Assembly: GCA_024516035.1 (NCBI GenBank)
Contig: CM044964.1
Span: 1,805,284-1,869,283, forward strand
Length of the DNA: 64,000 nt
DNA from: Bactericera cockerelli
Lineage: Eukaryota; Arthropoda; Insecta; Hemiptera; Triozidae
Direction of reading: 5' to 3'
Part shown: in pieces, positions 54,237-63,690 of the stretch
Layout of the letters: each line of letters starts with the position of its first letter
Position numbering within the stretch: the stretch's first letter is position 1
Program-made: the position numbers and the translations under genes
Notes under the pieces: generated by a model
The model's database searches: none
Seen by the model: only the letters and a program-made list of their open reading frames with translations
Told to the model about the DNA's origin: nothing

Positions 54237-54932
54237 ATGGAAAATACTTTTGTGGCTGATATTCAATTTTTTCGGGGCAATGACAAAGACATTATAGTGA
54301 AAAGTTTTTCTTTCTGTAAACTCTTTGACGATGACATTGTACAACACTTTATATTTAAACCACCATTTGAGTTGGGAAAATTAAATCTCATGCGTCGCAG
54401 AGAGGCTGTAAATGTTACACTGAACTATCACCATTTGAACTGGGACGATGGTTTAATTGATTACAATCTAGCAGTTAAAATAATACAATCAGCTTTGTCC
54501 GATGCAAGTGAAATCTTTGTAAAGGGATTAGAAAAGGAGAAATATTTGAATTCCATTTTGTCCAAAAAAACATGTTACAATATTGAACATTTGGACTGTC
54601 CTAACTTTAAGACAATGAAAGCAAGCTTACTTTTACAAAACCCTTGTTCCCCAGTGTCCAGTTTAAATGTCATTGTTATGAAAAAATGGCTCTGTGAGTT
54701 GTTTAAAAACACACTAACCTTGGCCAATGATTCAATCGGAAAATTTAATGAGTACGGGTTTTTCTCTATGTCTGCTAGGGATCTCTATTTTTTACCAGTA
54801 AAATTTCTAATTCATTCTCTTAGAGCTGTTTTTTTGCAAAACCATACCAACAAATTTGCTCCCCACATTGTGTATGATCCATATTTTAAGGACTATATAA
54901 ATCAAGACAGTGGATATGATACTGTAAACTAG
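54237..54932 (+). CDS. Polinton-associated protein of unknown function (231 aa)
   Basis: I place the start at the ATG of MENTFVADIQFFRGNDKD; the frame extends upstream only to a GTG. It resembles, from memory, a widespread insect family with the order V.D.Q.F, FVHHIFKPP-like HFIFKPPFELGKL, NYHHLNWDDGLIDY, and EIFVKGLEKEKYLNSIL. The acidic N-terminal strand followed by this layout is reminiscent of an RNase H-like exonuclease fold (inference, weak). The C-terminal region carries a Cys/His pair and a hydrophobic FFSMSARDLYFLPVKFLIHSL segment. Alternative: a nucleic acid-processing protein replacing the polymerase's lost exonuclease. Confidence 0.65.
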   Translation: MENTFVADIQFFRGNDKDIIVKSFSFCKLFDDDIVQHFIFKPPFELGKLNLMRRREAVNVTLNYHHLNWDDGLIDYNLAVKIIQSALSDASEIFVKGLEKEKYLNSILSKKTCYNIEHLDCPNFKTMKASLLLQNPCSPVSSLNVIVMKKWLCELFKNTLTLANDSIGKFNEYGFFSMSARDLYFLPVKFLIHSLRAVFLQNHTNKFAPHIVYDPYFKDYINQDSGYDTVN

Positions 54933-55029
54933 CATATTATTGATAAACACATGTTTTTTCTATCTGTCTGATTATTAATTTGTATGTATATTTTTTTATA
55001 TCCCTAGGTGAGCTTTGTATTTTACTTTT

Positions 55030-55218
55030 TTTATTATCCACTTAAATTGTACATTTTTTTGTTTATTTTCTATGTGCCATATTATCTTATTACCTAAATA
55101 TTATTTACATGTATTGCTGCTCAGCTTAAACTTTAACATACTACACCTTGTGTAGGAATATAACAACATATTTAAAGCTGAATCATATTTTTTATTATTC
55201 TCTTGAACCTTTTTTACT

Positions 55219-55257
<39 letters not shown>

Positions 55258-55470
55258 ATCCACTTAAATTGTACATTTTTGTTTATTTTCTATGTGCCAT
55301 ATTATCTTATTACCTAAATATTATTTACATGTATTGCTGCTCAGCTTAAACTTTAACATACTACACCTTGTGTAGGAATATAACAACATATTTAAAGCTG
55401 AATCATATTTTTTATTATTCTCTTAAACCTTTTTTACTCATATAATATGTGTGTGTGTGTGTGTATTATA
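55030..55470 (+). repeat. Tandem duplication of ~215 bp with (TG)n ends
   Basis: Positions 55030-55252 and 55253-55465 are near-identical (attatccacttaaattgtac ... ttattattctctt), each ending in a (TG)n microsatellite. It lies in the intergenic region between convergent Polinton genes. Confidence 0.9.
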
Positions 55471-55618
55471 ATTACCCTAGAAATAAGATTTTAAAATAAA
55501 GCAAAACATTCTTTTTATTTTCACAAAAATATCATTTATTACTATAATGTAAATAAAGAAATATTACAGTTTATTTTGTGTGCACACTTGCTTTACTAAT
55601 TGTTTGTGTTTTCATTTT

Positions 55619-56557
55619 CTATCTCTTTATTAGCGAAGAAGTAGGGACCCACTGATTTTCTTCAGGTCCAAAGCCTAAATACTTTACTAAAGCTTTACTG
55701 CCTTTACGTTGGAGTACCTTTTCAACAAGATAAACATCTGGGTATGAGGTCTTGAGTAGCTCTTGTTCATAGAAACAACCAAGTATTGGTTTCCCATTTA
55801 AATCTTCCAGATGATATACCCTAGGAAAAGTACTACCCACTTTGACCACACGAAATACCTCATAACTCCAGTTGGCCTCATATCCTTTTTGAAACAAATG
55901 TTTCACTTTGGAAATACGTACAAGATCACCTAGTTTAAATTTACTAGATCTAGCTAAGACTTGCTTGGGTTTATTTAATCGAAGAGCTACGAGACTTTGA
56001 TTTTTAAGGTTCACATCTGCAGGGGCCATACCAATGGATCTATGTTTTGTAGCATTGTAGGTAGACAAAAGTGTTGGTAAAATTTCTATCCATTTGTACG
56101 AGCCAAGTAAATTGAATTCAATCCACATTTTAGTTTTCAAGGTTCGGTTAAATCGCTCTACAATAGCAGCTTTCATGGGGGAAAATGTGCTGTAATGGTT
56201 GATTTTATATGAACTCATAAGTTCGCGAAACGGACGGCCAAAAAATTCTTTACCAGCATCCGTTTGCAAGTGGGTTGGGATCTGGTTTCGCGCAAGTTTA
56301 GAAAGAATAAATTTTTCCATTTGCCTGGCTACTTCAATACTAGTTTTATTCTTCAACGGTGCACAGTAAGCATATTTGGAGAAGCAATTGATGCAGGTAA
56401 GTATATATTTATATCCATTATTCTCACTAGCATAAGGAATCATTTCCACAAGATCAGCTTGAAACAGATCATGTACATTGCGCAGTAGAGTTCTCCGACG
56501 AGGAAATAGTTTTCTCGCGGGACGATGAAGCTCTAAAACGAGATCACGCTTTGACAT
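55619..56557 (-). CDS. Polinton integrase (retroviral type) with C-terminal chromodomain
   Basis: 312 aa. The DDE core reads D35 in FQADLVEM, D100 in LQTDAGKEFFGR and E134 in KAAIVERFNRTLK, matching rve integrases and the Polinton subtype. After the core comes an SH3-like region (LGDLVRISKVKHLFQKGYEANWS) and then a chromodomain at about 273-311 (DVYLVEKVLQ ... VKYLGFGPEENQWVP). Its ATG (56555-56557) overlaps the preceding gene's stop as TAATG, suggesting reinitiation rather than a separate promoter. A complete HHCC zinc finger is not seen before residue 30, so the N-terminus is shorter than in many copies. It inserts the element via its inverted repeats. Confidence 0.93.
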   Translation of the reverse strand: MSKRDLVLELHRPARKLFPRRRTLLRNVHDLFQADLVEMIPYASENNGYKYILTCINCFSKYAYCAPLKNKTSIEVARQMEKFILSKLARNQIPTHLQTDAGKEFFGRPFRELMSSYKINHYSTFSPMKAAIVERFNRTLKTKMWIEFNLLGSYKWIEILPTLLSTYNATKHRSIGMAPADVNLKNQSLVALRLNKPKQVLARSSKFKLGDLVRISKVKHLFQKGYEANWSYEVFRVVKVGSTFPRVYHLEDLNGKPILGCFYEQELLKTSYPDVYLVEKVLQRKGSKALVKYLGFGPEENQWVPTSSLIKR

Positions 56558-57885
56558 TACTCTATTGGAATGGGGAGACGAGTTGTTTTTTCTTCAACTT
56601 CTCCAATGGTGGTGGTGGTTTTCTTCGACGTTTTTGATTTTACAAGGGGTTCCAATTTTTCATACAAGAGAGGCTCAAAAATGAGATTTTTAATTTTCAA
56701 ACTTAAACCAGCTTCCAACTCATCAACTATATTCACCTTGATATAGTTTTCAATTGCTTCATTCGAAATATGAATTTGCTCTTTTATAGTGATTATTTCC
56801 ACGTTCAGCTTCTCCATTATTTCTTTGCGAAGTTGAGCCACGACTTTTTCTAAAATGTCATCTGTAATTTCACTACCTTCACTCCAACATGATAGAAATG
56901 CAGACAATATGTTCTCGGTATTGATTCGGCTGAGTAAATTATAACGTAATTGTTGTAGGAACTTCTTTTTGTTCGACTCTTCAAGAAGGAAAGCGTTTAA
57001 ATTTTGCGAAAACATCTGCGTAAGTTCACTTCGAATTTTCACTTTCTCTTCCTCAACTTTTTTTTTAAAATCAGTTTCATGAGTTGACAGCAATGAAGTT
57101 AACATATTTGTCACTTCAGTTTTCAATTTTTTCTCTTTTTCACTGACAATCTCCTTGAAATCAGACTCGTGATTTTTTTTGTAATTGTAAAATGTTGTTG
57201 CGTAGAGCGCTTTTTTGTCCAAAGCATTGAGATCTCGTCTCAAAGTAGCAGTCACATGAACATTTTGTTTATAATGTTGCTCCACTGTATTTTTTAATTC
57301 CAAAAGAGGAAAGAACTTATTATCCAACTCATGTATCCTGCTGGAAAGATCTTCTTTCACTTTGTTCACGTCCTCATTCATTTTTTGTTCACTTTCTCCG
57401 GCCTCAACAATGTAATCATCGAACGCCTTTTTTAGCACAAATTTGGAATTATTATTCTCATTGTCCTGTTTTCTGTTTTGTTTCAATTCCTCTATAGACA
57501 AATTCACATTATTCACATTTTTATCATTGTTTGTTTTATACTCGGCAAAAGATTTTTGTTCCAAATATGTATTATTAGCCACACGTGTTGGTACAAAATT
57601 ATTCTTCTGGACGTGATTAGATAAATTGTCAAAAGTTTTTCTTTCTACAAAGTATGAGGACAACTTTTGAACATGTGATTGACGAGGAAATTCTCTCATG
57701 AATTTTTTTACTTCCTTTTCAGTTTGACTTTCAATTTCATCATTTTTAGGCTTGATCTTCTCTTCAGATTGTTGCGGCGGCGGCGGCGGCGGCGGTGGTT
57801 CTTGAATGCGGTGCCTTTTCAGTGCTCGTCTTAAGACATGGTGGAGCTCGCTCTCACCAAAATAGTTTACCGAATGATTTTTCAT
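56557..57885 (-). CDS. Long coiled-coil protein of unknown function (442 aa)
   Basis: Starts MKNHSVNYFGESELHHVLRR, then a run of eight prolines (encoded by a GCC-type microsatellite), and then mostly charged helices with heptad patterns from about residue 60 to 410 (e.g. KEKKLKTEVTNML and KVEEEKVKIRSELTQMF). Ends TTTIGEVEEKTTRLPIPIE. No catalytic motif. I do not recognise a family; a structural, tail-fibre-like or scaffold role is possible only by shape. A TATAAATA box lies 37 bp before the ATG, overlapping the upstream stop. Its own stop overlaps the integrase start (TAATG), so the two are probably on one mRNA. Confidence 0.7.
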   Translation of the reverse strand: MKNHSVNYFGESELHHVLRRALKRHRIQEPPPPPPPPQQSEEKIKPKNDEIESQTEKEVKKFMREFPRQSHVQKLSSYFVERKTFDNLSNHVQKNNFVPTRVANNTYLEQKSFAEYKTNNDKNVNNVNLSIEELKQNRKQDNENNNSKFVLKKAFDDYIVEAGESEQKMNEDVNKVKEDLSSRIHELDNKFFPLLELKNTVEQHYKQNVHVTATLRRDLNALDKKALYATTFYNYKKNHESDFKEIVSEKEKKLKTEVTNMLTSLLSTHETDFKKKVEEEKVKIRSELTQMFSQNLNAFLLEESNKKKFLQQLRYNLLSRINTENILSAFLSCWSEGSEITDDILEKVVAQLRKEIMEKLNVEIITIKEQIHISNEAIENYIKVNIVDELEAGLSLKIKNLIFEPLLYEKLEPLVKSKTSKKTTTTIGEVEEKTTRLPIPIE

Positions 57886-57914
57886 AACTAATTGTTTGCA
57901 ATTCAGAAATTAGT

Positions 57915-57922
57915 TATTTATA
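57915..57922 (-). promoter_or_regulatory. TATA box fused to the stop codon of the upstream gene
   Basis: On minus the 123-aa gene ends 'cgg ata taa' and continues 'ata', so TATAAATA contains the stop. 37 bp to the ATG of the coiled-coil gene predicts a leader of a few nucleotides. Confidence 0.5.
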
Positions 57923-58289
57923 TCCGTCTCCTAGTGGGCACTTTGTAAGGGATACTTCTTTTGATGTTACTACTCGTCGGCGTTTGCTGGGGTTGTGGTG
58001 GTGGTGGTGGTTGTAGCTGCTCTGGTTCCTGCTCCAAATTTGGCATTTCAAACAAAAATTCTTGCAAAACGTTTTCCCCATTTTCTTCCACCGGTACAAA
58101 GTTGTATGTTCCCTGGGACACGATATTATTGTCATTACTTGGAACAGTAGTGTTTGGTTTTTTTTTCTTACCGATATAAGCTTTCTGGAAGAGAGGGCGA
58201 ATGTCAATGCCATAATGTGTAAGCCAATACATTAAATGAATAGGTACCTCTTGTTTTGCACACTGACATCCTTCAATCTTACAAACCAT
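57918..58289 (-). CDS. Small Cys- and Pro-rich protein, unknown (123 aa)
   Basis: MVCKIEGCQCAKQEVPIH start with a Cys trio (C3, C8, C10), then a helix-like stretch YWLTHYGIDIRPLFQKAY, a disordered middle, a Pro/Gln-rich tract (QLQPPPPPQPQQTP) and a basic end. No family recognised. It is the first gene of the minus-strand integrase cluster. The overlapping ORF in another frame at 57914-58213 is a shadow. Confidence 0.6.
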   Translation of the reverse strand: MVCKIEGCQCAKQEVPIHLMYWLTHYGIDIRPLFQKAYIGKKKKPNTTVPSNDNNIVSQGTYNFVPVEENGENVLQEFLFEMPNLEQEPEQLQPPPPPQPQQTPTSSNIKRSIPYKVPTRRRI

Positions 58290-58405
58290 TATTTAAAAAA
58301 TAAACTGAATTATAATAACAACAACTCGACGAAAAAAAAAAAGCAAGACACATACACGCGCGCGAGAACACCACAAGAGAACAAACGCAACTGATTTAAT
58401 TTGCC

Positions 58406-58413
58406 TATAAATA
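58406..58413. promoter_or_regulatory. TATA box between divergent genes
   Basis: gcctataaatac on plus, 48 bp before the ATG at 58454. On minus it reads gtatttata, a weaker match, 117 bp before the 123-aa gene start. The 165-bp gap also has a CGCGCG/CACACA run. Confidence 0.45.
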
Positions 58414-58453
58414 CTACTTACAAAATCAATATCTCCCTCATAACGCCGTTAAC

Positions 58454-58867
58454 ATGCTTCAACATACAATGAACAGTGGAGATAATACAACTCAGTTATT
58501 ACTGGGGGCTCGTGAATATTCAATGTACTTGATAAGAATGTGCTTGATTTATCAAAACCAATCTTTTCTGGACCAATATGATGTACATAGCTGGGATTCG
58601 AAAGCAAGAAATTTAAATTTAACCTATGATGTTTGTTTTAAAATTAAATCTTCCAATGTATTCAATTGCACGGAATCATTGACAGCTGTTGATGAATATA
58701 CCATCAACTTTTTGTCTGCCTTGAAATCCCTATGTGCTAGCATCAAATTAAACCCCACCAGTTCCCACCTTTCATTCACATATTGGATTATAATTGCAAC
58801 GACATTCTTCTGCTTTATTACACTTGTGTTAATTAGAATAATAAAGTCAACAACCAGGAAACAATGA
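58454..58867 (+). CDS. Small membrane protein next to the right TIR (137 aa)
   Basis: A hydrophilic N-terminal ~105 residues with four N-x-S/T sites (NTT, NQS, NLT, NCT) and four cysteines, then one strong membrane helix (about 108-128, YWIIIATTFFCFITLVLIRI) and a short basic tail KSTTRKQ. There is no cleavable signal peptide, but the topology fits a surface or membrane protein with a glycosylated outer part. No family recognised. It ends 19 bp from the right TIR. The single-helix, Cys- and glycosylation-site-rich shape is envelope-like, but no fusion peptide is visible. Confidence 0.6.
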   Translation: MLQHTMNSGDNTTQLLLGAREYSMYLIRMCLIYQNQSFLDQYDVHSWDSKARNLNLTYDVCFKIKSSNVFNCTESLTAVDEYTINFLSALKSLCASIKLNPTSSHLSFTYWIIIATTFFCFITLVLIRIIKSTTRKQ

Positions 58868-58885
58868 CCTGTCCATGAGACCATT

Positions 58886-60238
58886 ACCATCTCTCTATGA
58901 CCAGCTGTTATTTTCACACACACACACAAAAAGTCAACAACCTCTTCTTCAATTATTTTCACACAAGTACAATATGGTTTAAAAAGGGGGAACCATGCAA
59001 GATTATTAGCAGTAACTCTCACGAAATCGCGGAAAATCACCCTCTCTTATTTCCGCACATGTTATCGCACGCCTCGGTGATTGCGAAAACCTACCTGCAC
59101 CAGAGATATTTCCCTCACCACAAGAACTCACCACCTGTGCGAAAAAAGTTCGTTACCCGCCAACGACGCTGCCGCCATAACGCACGAGAAACAATCAGTA
59201 GACAACACCATCATTAGAATGGAAAATAATACATACAAATTTTAGGCAATCTCTTCCACCCAACCCAATCACCATCTCTTCCACCCAACCCAATCACCAT
59301 CTCTTCCACCCAACCCAAAATGGAAAATAATACATACAAATTTTGGGCAATCTCTTCCACCCAACCCAATCACCATATCTTCCACCCAATCCAAAATGGA
59401 AAATAATACATACAAATTTTGGGCAATCTCTTCCACCCAACCCAATCACCATCTCTTCCACCCAACCCAATCAATAAATCAATACCCCAATCAATAAATC
59501 AATACCCCAATCACCATCTCTTCCACCCAACCCAATCACCATCTCTTCCACCCAACCCAATCACCATCTCTTCCACCCAACCCAAAATGGAAAATAATAC
59601 ATACAAATTTTGGGCAATCTCTTCCACCCAACCCAATCACCATCTCTTCCACCCAACCCAAAATGGAAAATAATACATACAAATTTTGGGCAATCTCTTC
59701 CACCCAACCCAATCACCATCTCTTCCACCCAACCCAATCACCATCTCTTCCACCCAACCCAATCACCATCTTTTCCACCCAACCCAATCACCATCTCTTC
59801 CACCCAACCCAATCAATAAATCAATACCCCAATCAATAAATCAATACCCCAATCAATACACCAAACAATAAATCAATACACCAATCAATAAATCAATACA
59901 CCAATCAATAAATCAATACCCCAATCAATAAATCAATACCCCAATCAATACCCCAATCAATAAATCAATACCCCAATCAATACACCAATACCCCAATCAA
60001 TACCCCAATCAATAAATCAATACCCCAATCAATAAATCAATACCCCAATCAATACACCAATCAATAAATCAATACCCCAATCAATAAATCAATACCCCAA
60101 TCAATACCCCTAATCGATACCCTAAAGGATGTAATAAAAGGGGGGGGGGGGAAAGGGGGGGGGGGCACAGCACATTGCTCACACTTACTCACCCACGCGC
60201 ACACGGAGCTTTGAAAAAAATGGGCATGTGTTTCGCGA
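58886..60238. repeat. Right terminal inverted repeat of the Polinton
   Basis: Inverted copy of 46506-47590, but 1.35 kb. The unique inner part is 58886-59248. The 25-bp minisatellite occupies 59249-59815, here interspersed with a 38-bp module (aatggaaaataatacatac...) repeated about five times. Then come caataaatcaatacccc units (59808-60110) and a G-rich tip. The left-right length difference is confined to the minisatellites. Confidence 0.9.
60138..60167 (+). repeat. G-tract near the Polinton tip
   Basis: Two runs of about 12 G separated by AAA. The left TIR has the matching C runs at 46580-46610. Capable in principle of G-quadruplex formation. Confidence 0.7.
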
Positions 60239-60857
60239 TACCCCCATATATATACCTACTTGTAATTATTAATAAATTAGTTCTCCATCTACTAAACTCC
60301 ATCTACGGATTTTCTTTAAATGTACTTCTTGTTATAAATCTAGCTGTAAAATACATCTATAAGATTTTGTATTCAGAAAAGGAACTTCTTAATAAAAAGT
60401 ATTAGTAAGTTTTGTACTGATATTACCTAACAATATTACTTCTGATATTTTTTTAATTTTAGAAATCGGAAGTATCGTGTTCGTTTATATAAATAAAACA
60501 AATATTTTTTGCTCTGATTTCAATTTTTTTCTAAATGTATTATAGAAACACTGGTCACTTTTTTTAACTGAAAATGGCTGTCGCCTGTTCCAATGACTTC
60601 TTGAGACACGTCTTTGGAAACTCTATTTTTTATTATTGTATTATTTCTTACGTAATTCATTCTACAAACGTTATCATTTTACTAACACATAATAGTATGA
60701 AACCATTAATGTCTCTGTTTACAGTAAAGAGTTTGTTCTACAAGTTTGAACTGTGTTTTTTTTTTTTTTTTTTTTTTAATTATTAATTATTGCGACAACC
60801 TGTACTTGGGTTATTACAGCAAACATTCAAACTCACTCGTAACAAGAAGGGTGACGT

Positions 60858-60889
<32 letters not shown>

Positions 60890-60900
60890 CAATTTTATTT
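60239..60900. other. Right flank of the Polinton, no gene
   Basis: AT-rich. Positions 60460-60530 carry the reversed end of the intron 3 repeat (gaagtatcgtgttcgtttat..ttttgctctgatttcaat). Poly-T runs occur at 60755-60778 and 60860-60890. Confidence 0.5.
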
Positions 60901-60904
60901 TGTA

Positions 60905-61080
60905 AGGGAGTTGTAAGGGAGACCTTCCGGTGCGCTCGAGTTGATCCATCTCCTTTTGGAAAGTACTGTGTCACTTCTCGTCCATCAGAGGGGAGGCATA
61001 CTACGGGATGGGCAACAACACAGGCCACAGTAGCTCCTGTTTCATGGCTACGAAATAAAAACGGCTGTAAAATACAAGGT
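60905..61080 (+). repeat. SINE family B, 5'-truncated
   Basis: Begins at gtaagggagaccttccgg and runs through cacttctcgtccatcagagg to ctacgaaataaaaac. The tRNA head is missing. Confidence 0.7.
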
Positions 61081-61284
61081 TCAACATTCGCCTATAAAAA
61101 AGATAAAGAGCTAGTTATTTGTGTTGTTATCTCACAATTTTCAGTGGGTAGCCACGACATTACGAGATCTAGTACATAGGAATGTCTTTTACAAAACAAC
61201 CCCAATAATACTATTTTAATGTAACATGAATGGTACGAGTATTATTGTAACAACAATAATGATGATGATGATGAAATGCCGGAG

Positions 61285-61410
61285 GAAGAGAATGCCGTAG
61301 GCATTATCACCACCCTTGATCAGGCTTTGTTTATATTTTATTCTAAATTGTTACCATGTTCATTGTATATAAAAGATGTAAATAAAGCTTGATCCAAATG
61401 TTTATATAAA
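61285..61410 (+). repeat. LINE R2 3' end
   Basis: aatgccgtaggcattatcaccacccttgatcagg ... taaataaagcttgatccaaatg followed by an A-rich tail. The best preserved of the R2 copies. Confidence 0.65.
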
Positions 61411-61744
61411 AAAAATAATAATAAAATAATAAAAATAAAAATGAAATGATTCTAACAACAATGTTAGCTACCTGTATTGGAATAGATTATTACATTTCCC
61501 CTTACAAAAACACTGATAATTATAATCATCTCGCACATCCACTAAGCATCCCAGTGGAAATGATACATTTCAAAACAAACTGAGAAGTAGCTCTTGAATG
61601 CGAATAACTCCCATCCTAGCTGCCATTCCCAATTAGGGGTTTCATTTTGCCTGTTCCGCCTGCAGAGTATGTCAGGTGTATGACTGTATGTATGGGCCCT
61701 CTTTATGTAATATGCAGCGTGGAAAACTTCATCGGATATAAGGT

Positions 61745-61965
61745 TTTCCAATAGCTCAATGGTTAAGCACTCGCTTGTCATGCGAAAGATCCCGGGTTCG
61801 AACCCCCGCGACGACAAAAATTTGTATTCATAATTCGATTACAGTTGTTGGTAATTCGATTACAGTTGTTGGTAAGGGACACCTTCCGGAGCGCTCGTGT
61901 TGACCCAGCACCTAAATGGGAAGTATTGTGTCACTTCTCTCCCATCAGACGGGAGGCCTTTTAAT
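61745..61965 (+). repeat. SINE family B, 3'-truncated, with a small internal duplication
   Basis: tRNA-like head (aatagctcaatggttaagcac, B box gggttcgaaccc), then a duplicated aattcgattacagttgttgg, then the body to cccatcagacgggaggc, where it breaks off into a reversed intron 3-type repeat (61975-62070). Confidence 0.75.
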
Positions 61966-62199
61966 AGAGACAATGTTACTTTTGTGTTCGTTTTTGTAAA
62001 AAAAAAAAAAAAAAATTGTTGCCCCGATTTCAATTTTTTTCATATTTCTGGACGTTTCATAACCTCCTGTTTTACTATGGTGACCTTAGTTTCTGGTTGC
62101 TGCAATAGTTTCTGTTATTGGTGTACTGAGTAATGACCTTTGTTCTAAGGTGTTAAGTGTTGCTTTCCAGATGTTTCACTGATAACAAAGGAGGCTATT

Positions 62200-62335
62200 A
62201 CGACGTTCTCTCTCTTACTTTCTCTCTCTTTCTCTATTTCTATCTATTTCTCTTTCTTTCTCTCTATTTCTTTTCTTTTTCTCTCTCTCTTTCTCTCTCT
62301 CTCTTTTACTTTCTCTCTATTTCTTTCTCTCTCGT

Positions 62336-62412
<77 letters not shown>
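62200..62412. repeat. (TC)n microsatellite
   Basis: About 210 bp of CT repeats, pure TC over the last 70 bp, abutting SINE D. Confidence 0.95.
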
Positions 62413-62415
<3 letters not shown>

Positions 62416-62560
62416 ATCCAGAGATTTCAGAGGTCGCAGGTTCGAAACCCAGCCGGGACATGACAAGTTATCCTCTCGTTTGGGATTTTTACCGTCTTGA
62501 ATTTTCATCATAATAAGTCTTGGAATTACTGCTGGAATAAATAAATTAGAGTATGAGCAA
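62412..62560 (+). repeat. SINE family D, 5'-truncated
   Basis: tgtaaatccagagatttcagaggtcgcaggttcgaaacccagc..., then gggacatgacaagttatcc and ggaataaataaatta. The missing head is replaced by the TC microsatellite. Confidence 0.7.
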
Positions 62561-63299
62561 TAGCTCGTACACAATGTACATGATCACACATTTCTAGAAT
62601 AATTAACGCATAATTATTATGATTGGCATGAGAGAAAAACACAAACTCTTTAGATACTGAAAGAGCTGCAAATCCCATTTTAGTCCGGTTTACGTGGCAG
62701 CAACCCCAAAACTTTTTCCTACCGGCCTCGTCTGGATTCTATGTATCTCCTCAATTAAAAAGGTTTCAACAAAACATCTCAAATCAAAGACTTAGGCACA
62801 TCCTGAATCCTCTTTGTCGAGCTCAAATATCCTCGGAGTCAGAGGAACGCCCTAATTGAAGTAAAACTCTTATGTACTGGGTCCACAGGGAAATCACTCC
62901 ACCCCAACTGCTGCAAATAATCTGTTTAAAAAAAAAGCTCACAGAAAAAAATGACAAATAATTCGATGGAAAAAAGAAAAAAACGAGAAAAAAAAAAAAA
63001 AAAAAAAAAAAAAATCGTCGCAGGATAAGAGTCTACAAATTAGAGACAATCAATTTTCTCCGACCGATAAATGTTACAAGCAAAGCCTCTTTGTGAAATA
63101 TTGAGTAAAAAATTATGGACGAGAAGGAAGAGAGAGTAAGAAAATTATGGAGAAGGAGGAGTGGATGAGGAGAAGGAGGGGAAAATATGGGAAGAGATTT
63201 GTCTTGACTCGTGGAAGATGAGAAAAAAAGTTTCATTAATTACGTCGGGGACATGATAGCAAGTCAGGTTCTCCGAGAGGTTAAAATGAGATTTAAATA
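62561..63299. other. Intergenic, no gene
   Basis: Positions 62610-62720 resemble 7870-7985 (ggcatg..aaactc..actctttagatactgaaag), so another dispersed repeat is present in both places. A 30-nt A run lies near 62990. Confidence 0.45.
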
Positions 63300-63392
63300 G
63301 AGTTGAAGAAAAGAGAAAGGGAGAGAGAAAGAAAGAGTGAAGGAAGAGAAAGAGACAGAGAAGGAAGGAAGGAAGAGAAAGAAAGAGAGAGA

Positions 63393-63423
<31 letters not shown>

Positions 63424-63690
63424 GAAGAGGTAAGGGAAAGAAAGAAAAAGAAAGAGCGAAAGAGAAAGAAAGAGGAAAGAGAAAGAAAGAGGAAAGAGAG
63501 AGAGAGGAAAGAGAGAGAGAGAGAGAAAGAAGAAAGAAAGAGAGAGAGAAGAGAGAGAGAGAGAGAGAAAGAAGAAAGAAAGAGGTACAGAAAAGAAATT
63601 GGTAAAAAAAGGAAATATAGAAAATAGAGAGAAAGAAAAATAACTAGAAGGAGAGGTACAGAAAGGAAAAGAGGTAAAAAGAAAAGGATA
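63300..63690. repeat. (GA)n / (GAAA)n low-complexity region
   Basis: Nearly 400 bp of A/G-only sequence on plus. ORFs on both strands here are artefacts. Confidence 0.9.

Larger units (their letters stand above)
46506..60238. mobile_element. Maverick/Polinton element (13.7 kb)
   Basis: Bounded by long terminal inverted repeats. The outer tips read tcgcgaaa...gtgcccatttttttcaaagctcc at the left and the reverse complement at the right. Polinton hallmark genes are present: integrase, packaging ATPase, adenovirus-type protease, minor and major capsid proteins, and a C-terminal fragment of DNA polymerase B. Gene blocks: minus 47.6-49.5 kb, plus 49.6-54.9 kb, minus 55.6-58.3 kb, plus 58.4-58.9 kb. 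Most Polintons are 15-20 kb with AG/TC tips and 6-bp target duplications. Neither of these last two features is evident here, and the polymerase is truncated, so the copy is probably not autonomous. The intact capsid genes suggest it is young. Confidence 0.93.

Noticed and set aside
58624..59040. 138-codon minus ORF overlapping the membrane protein and TIR
   Set aside because: The plus ORF has a TATA box, a single clean membrane helix and sequons; the antisense frame runs into the TIR.
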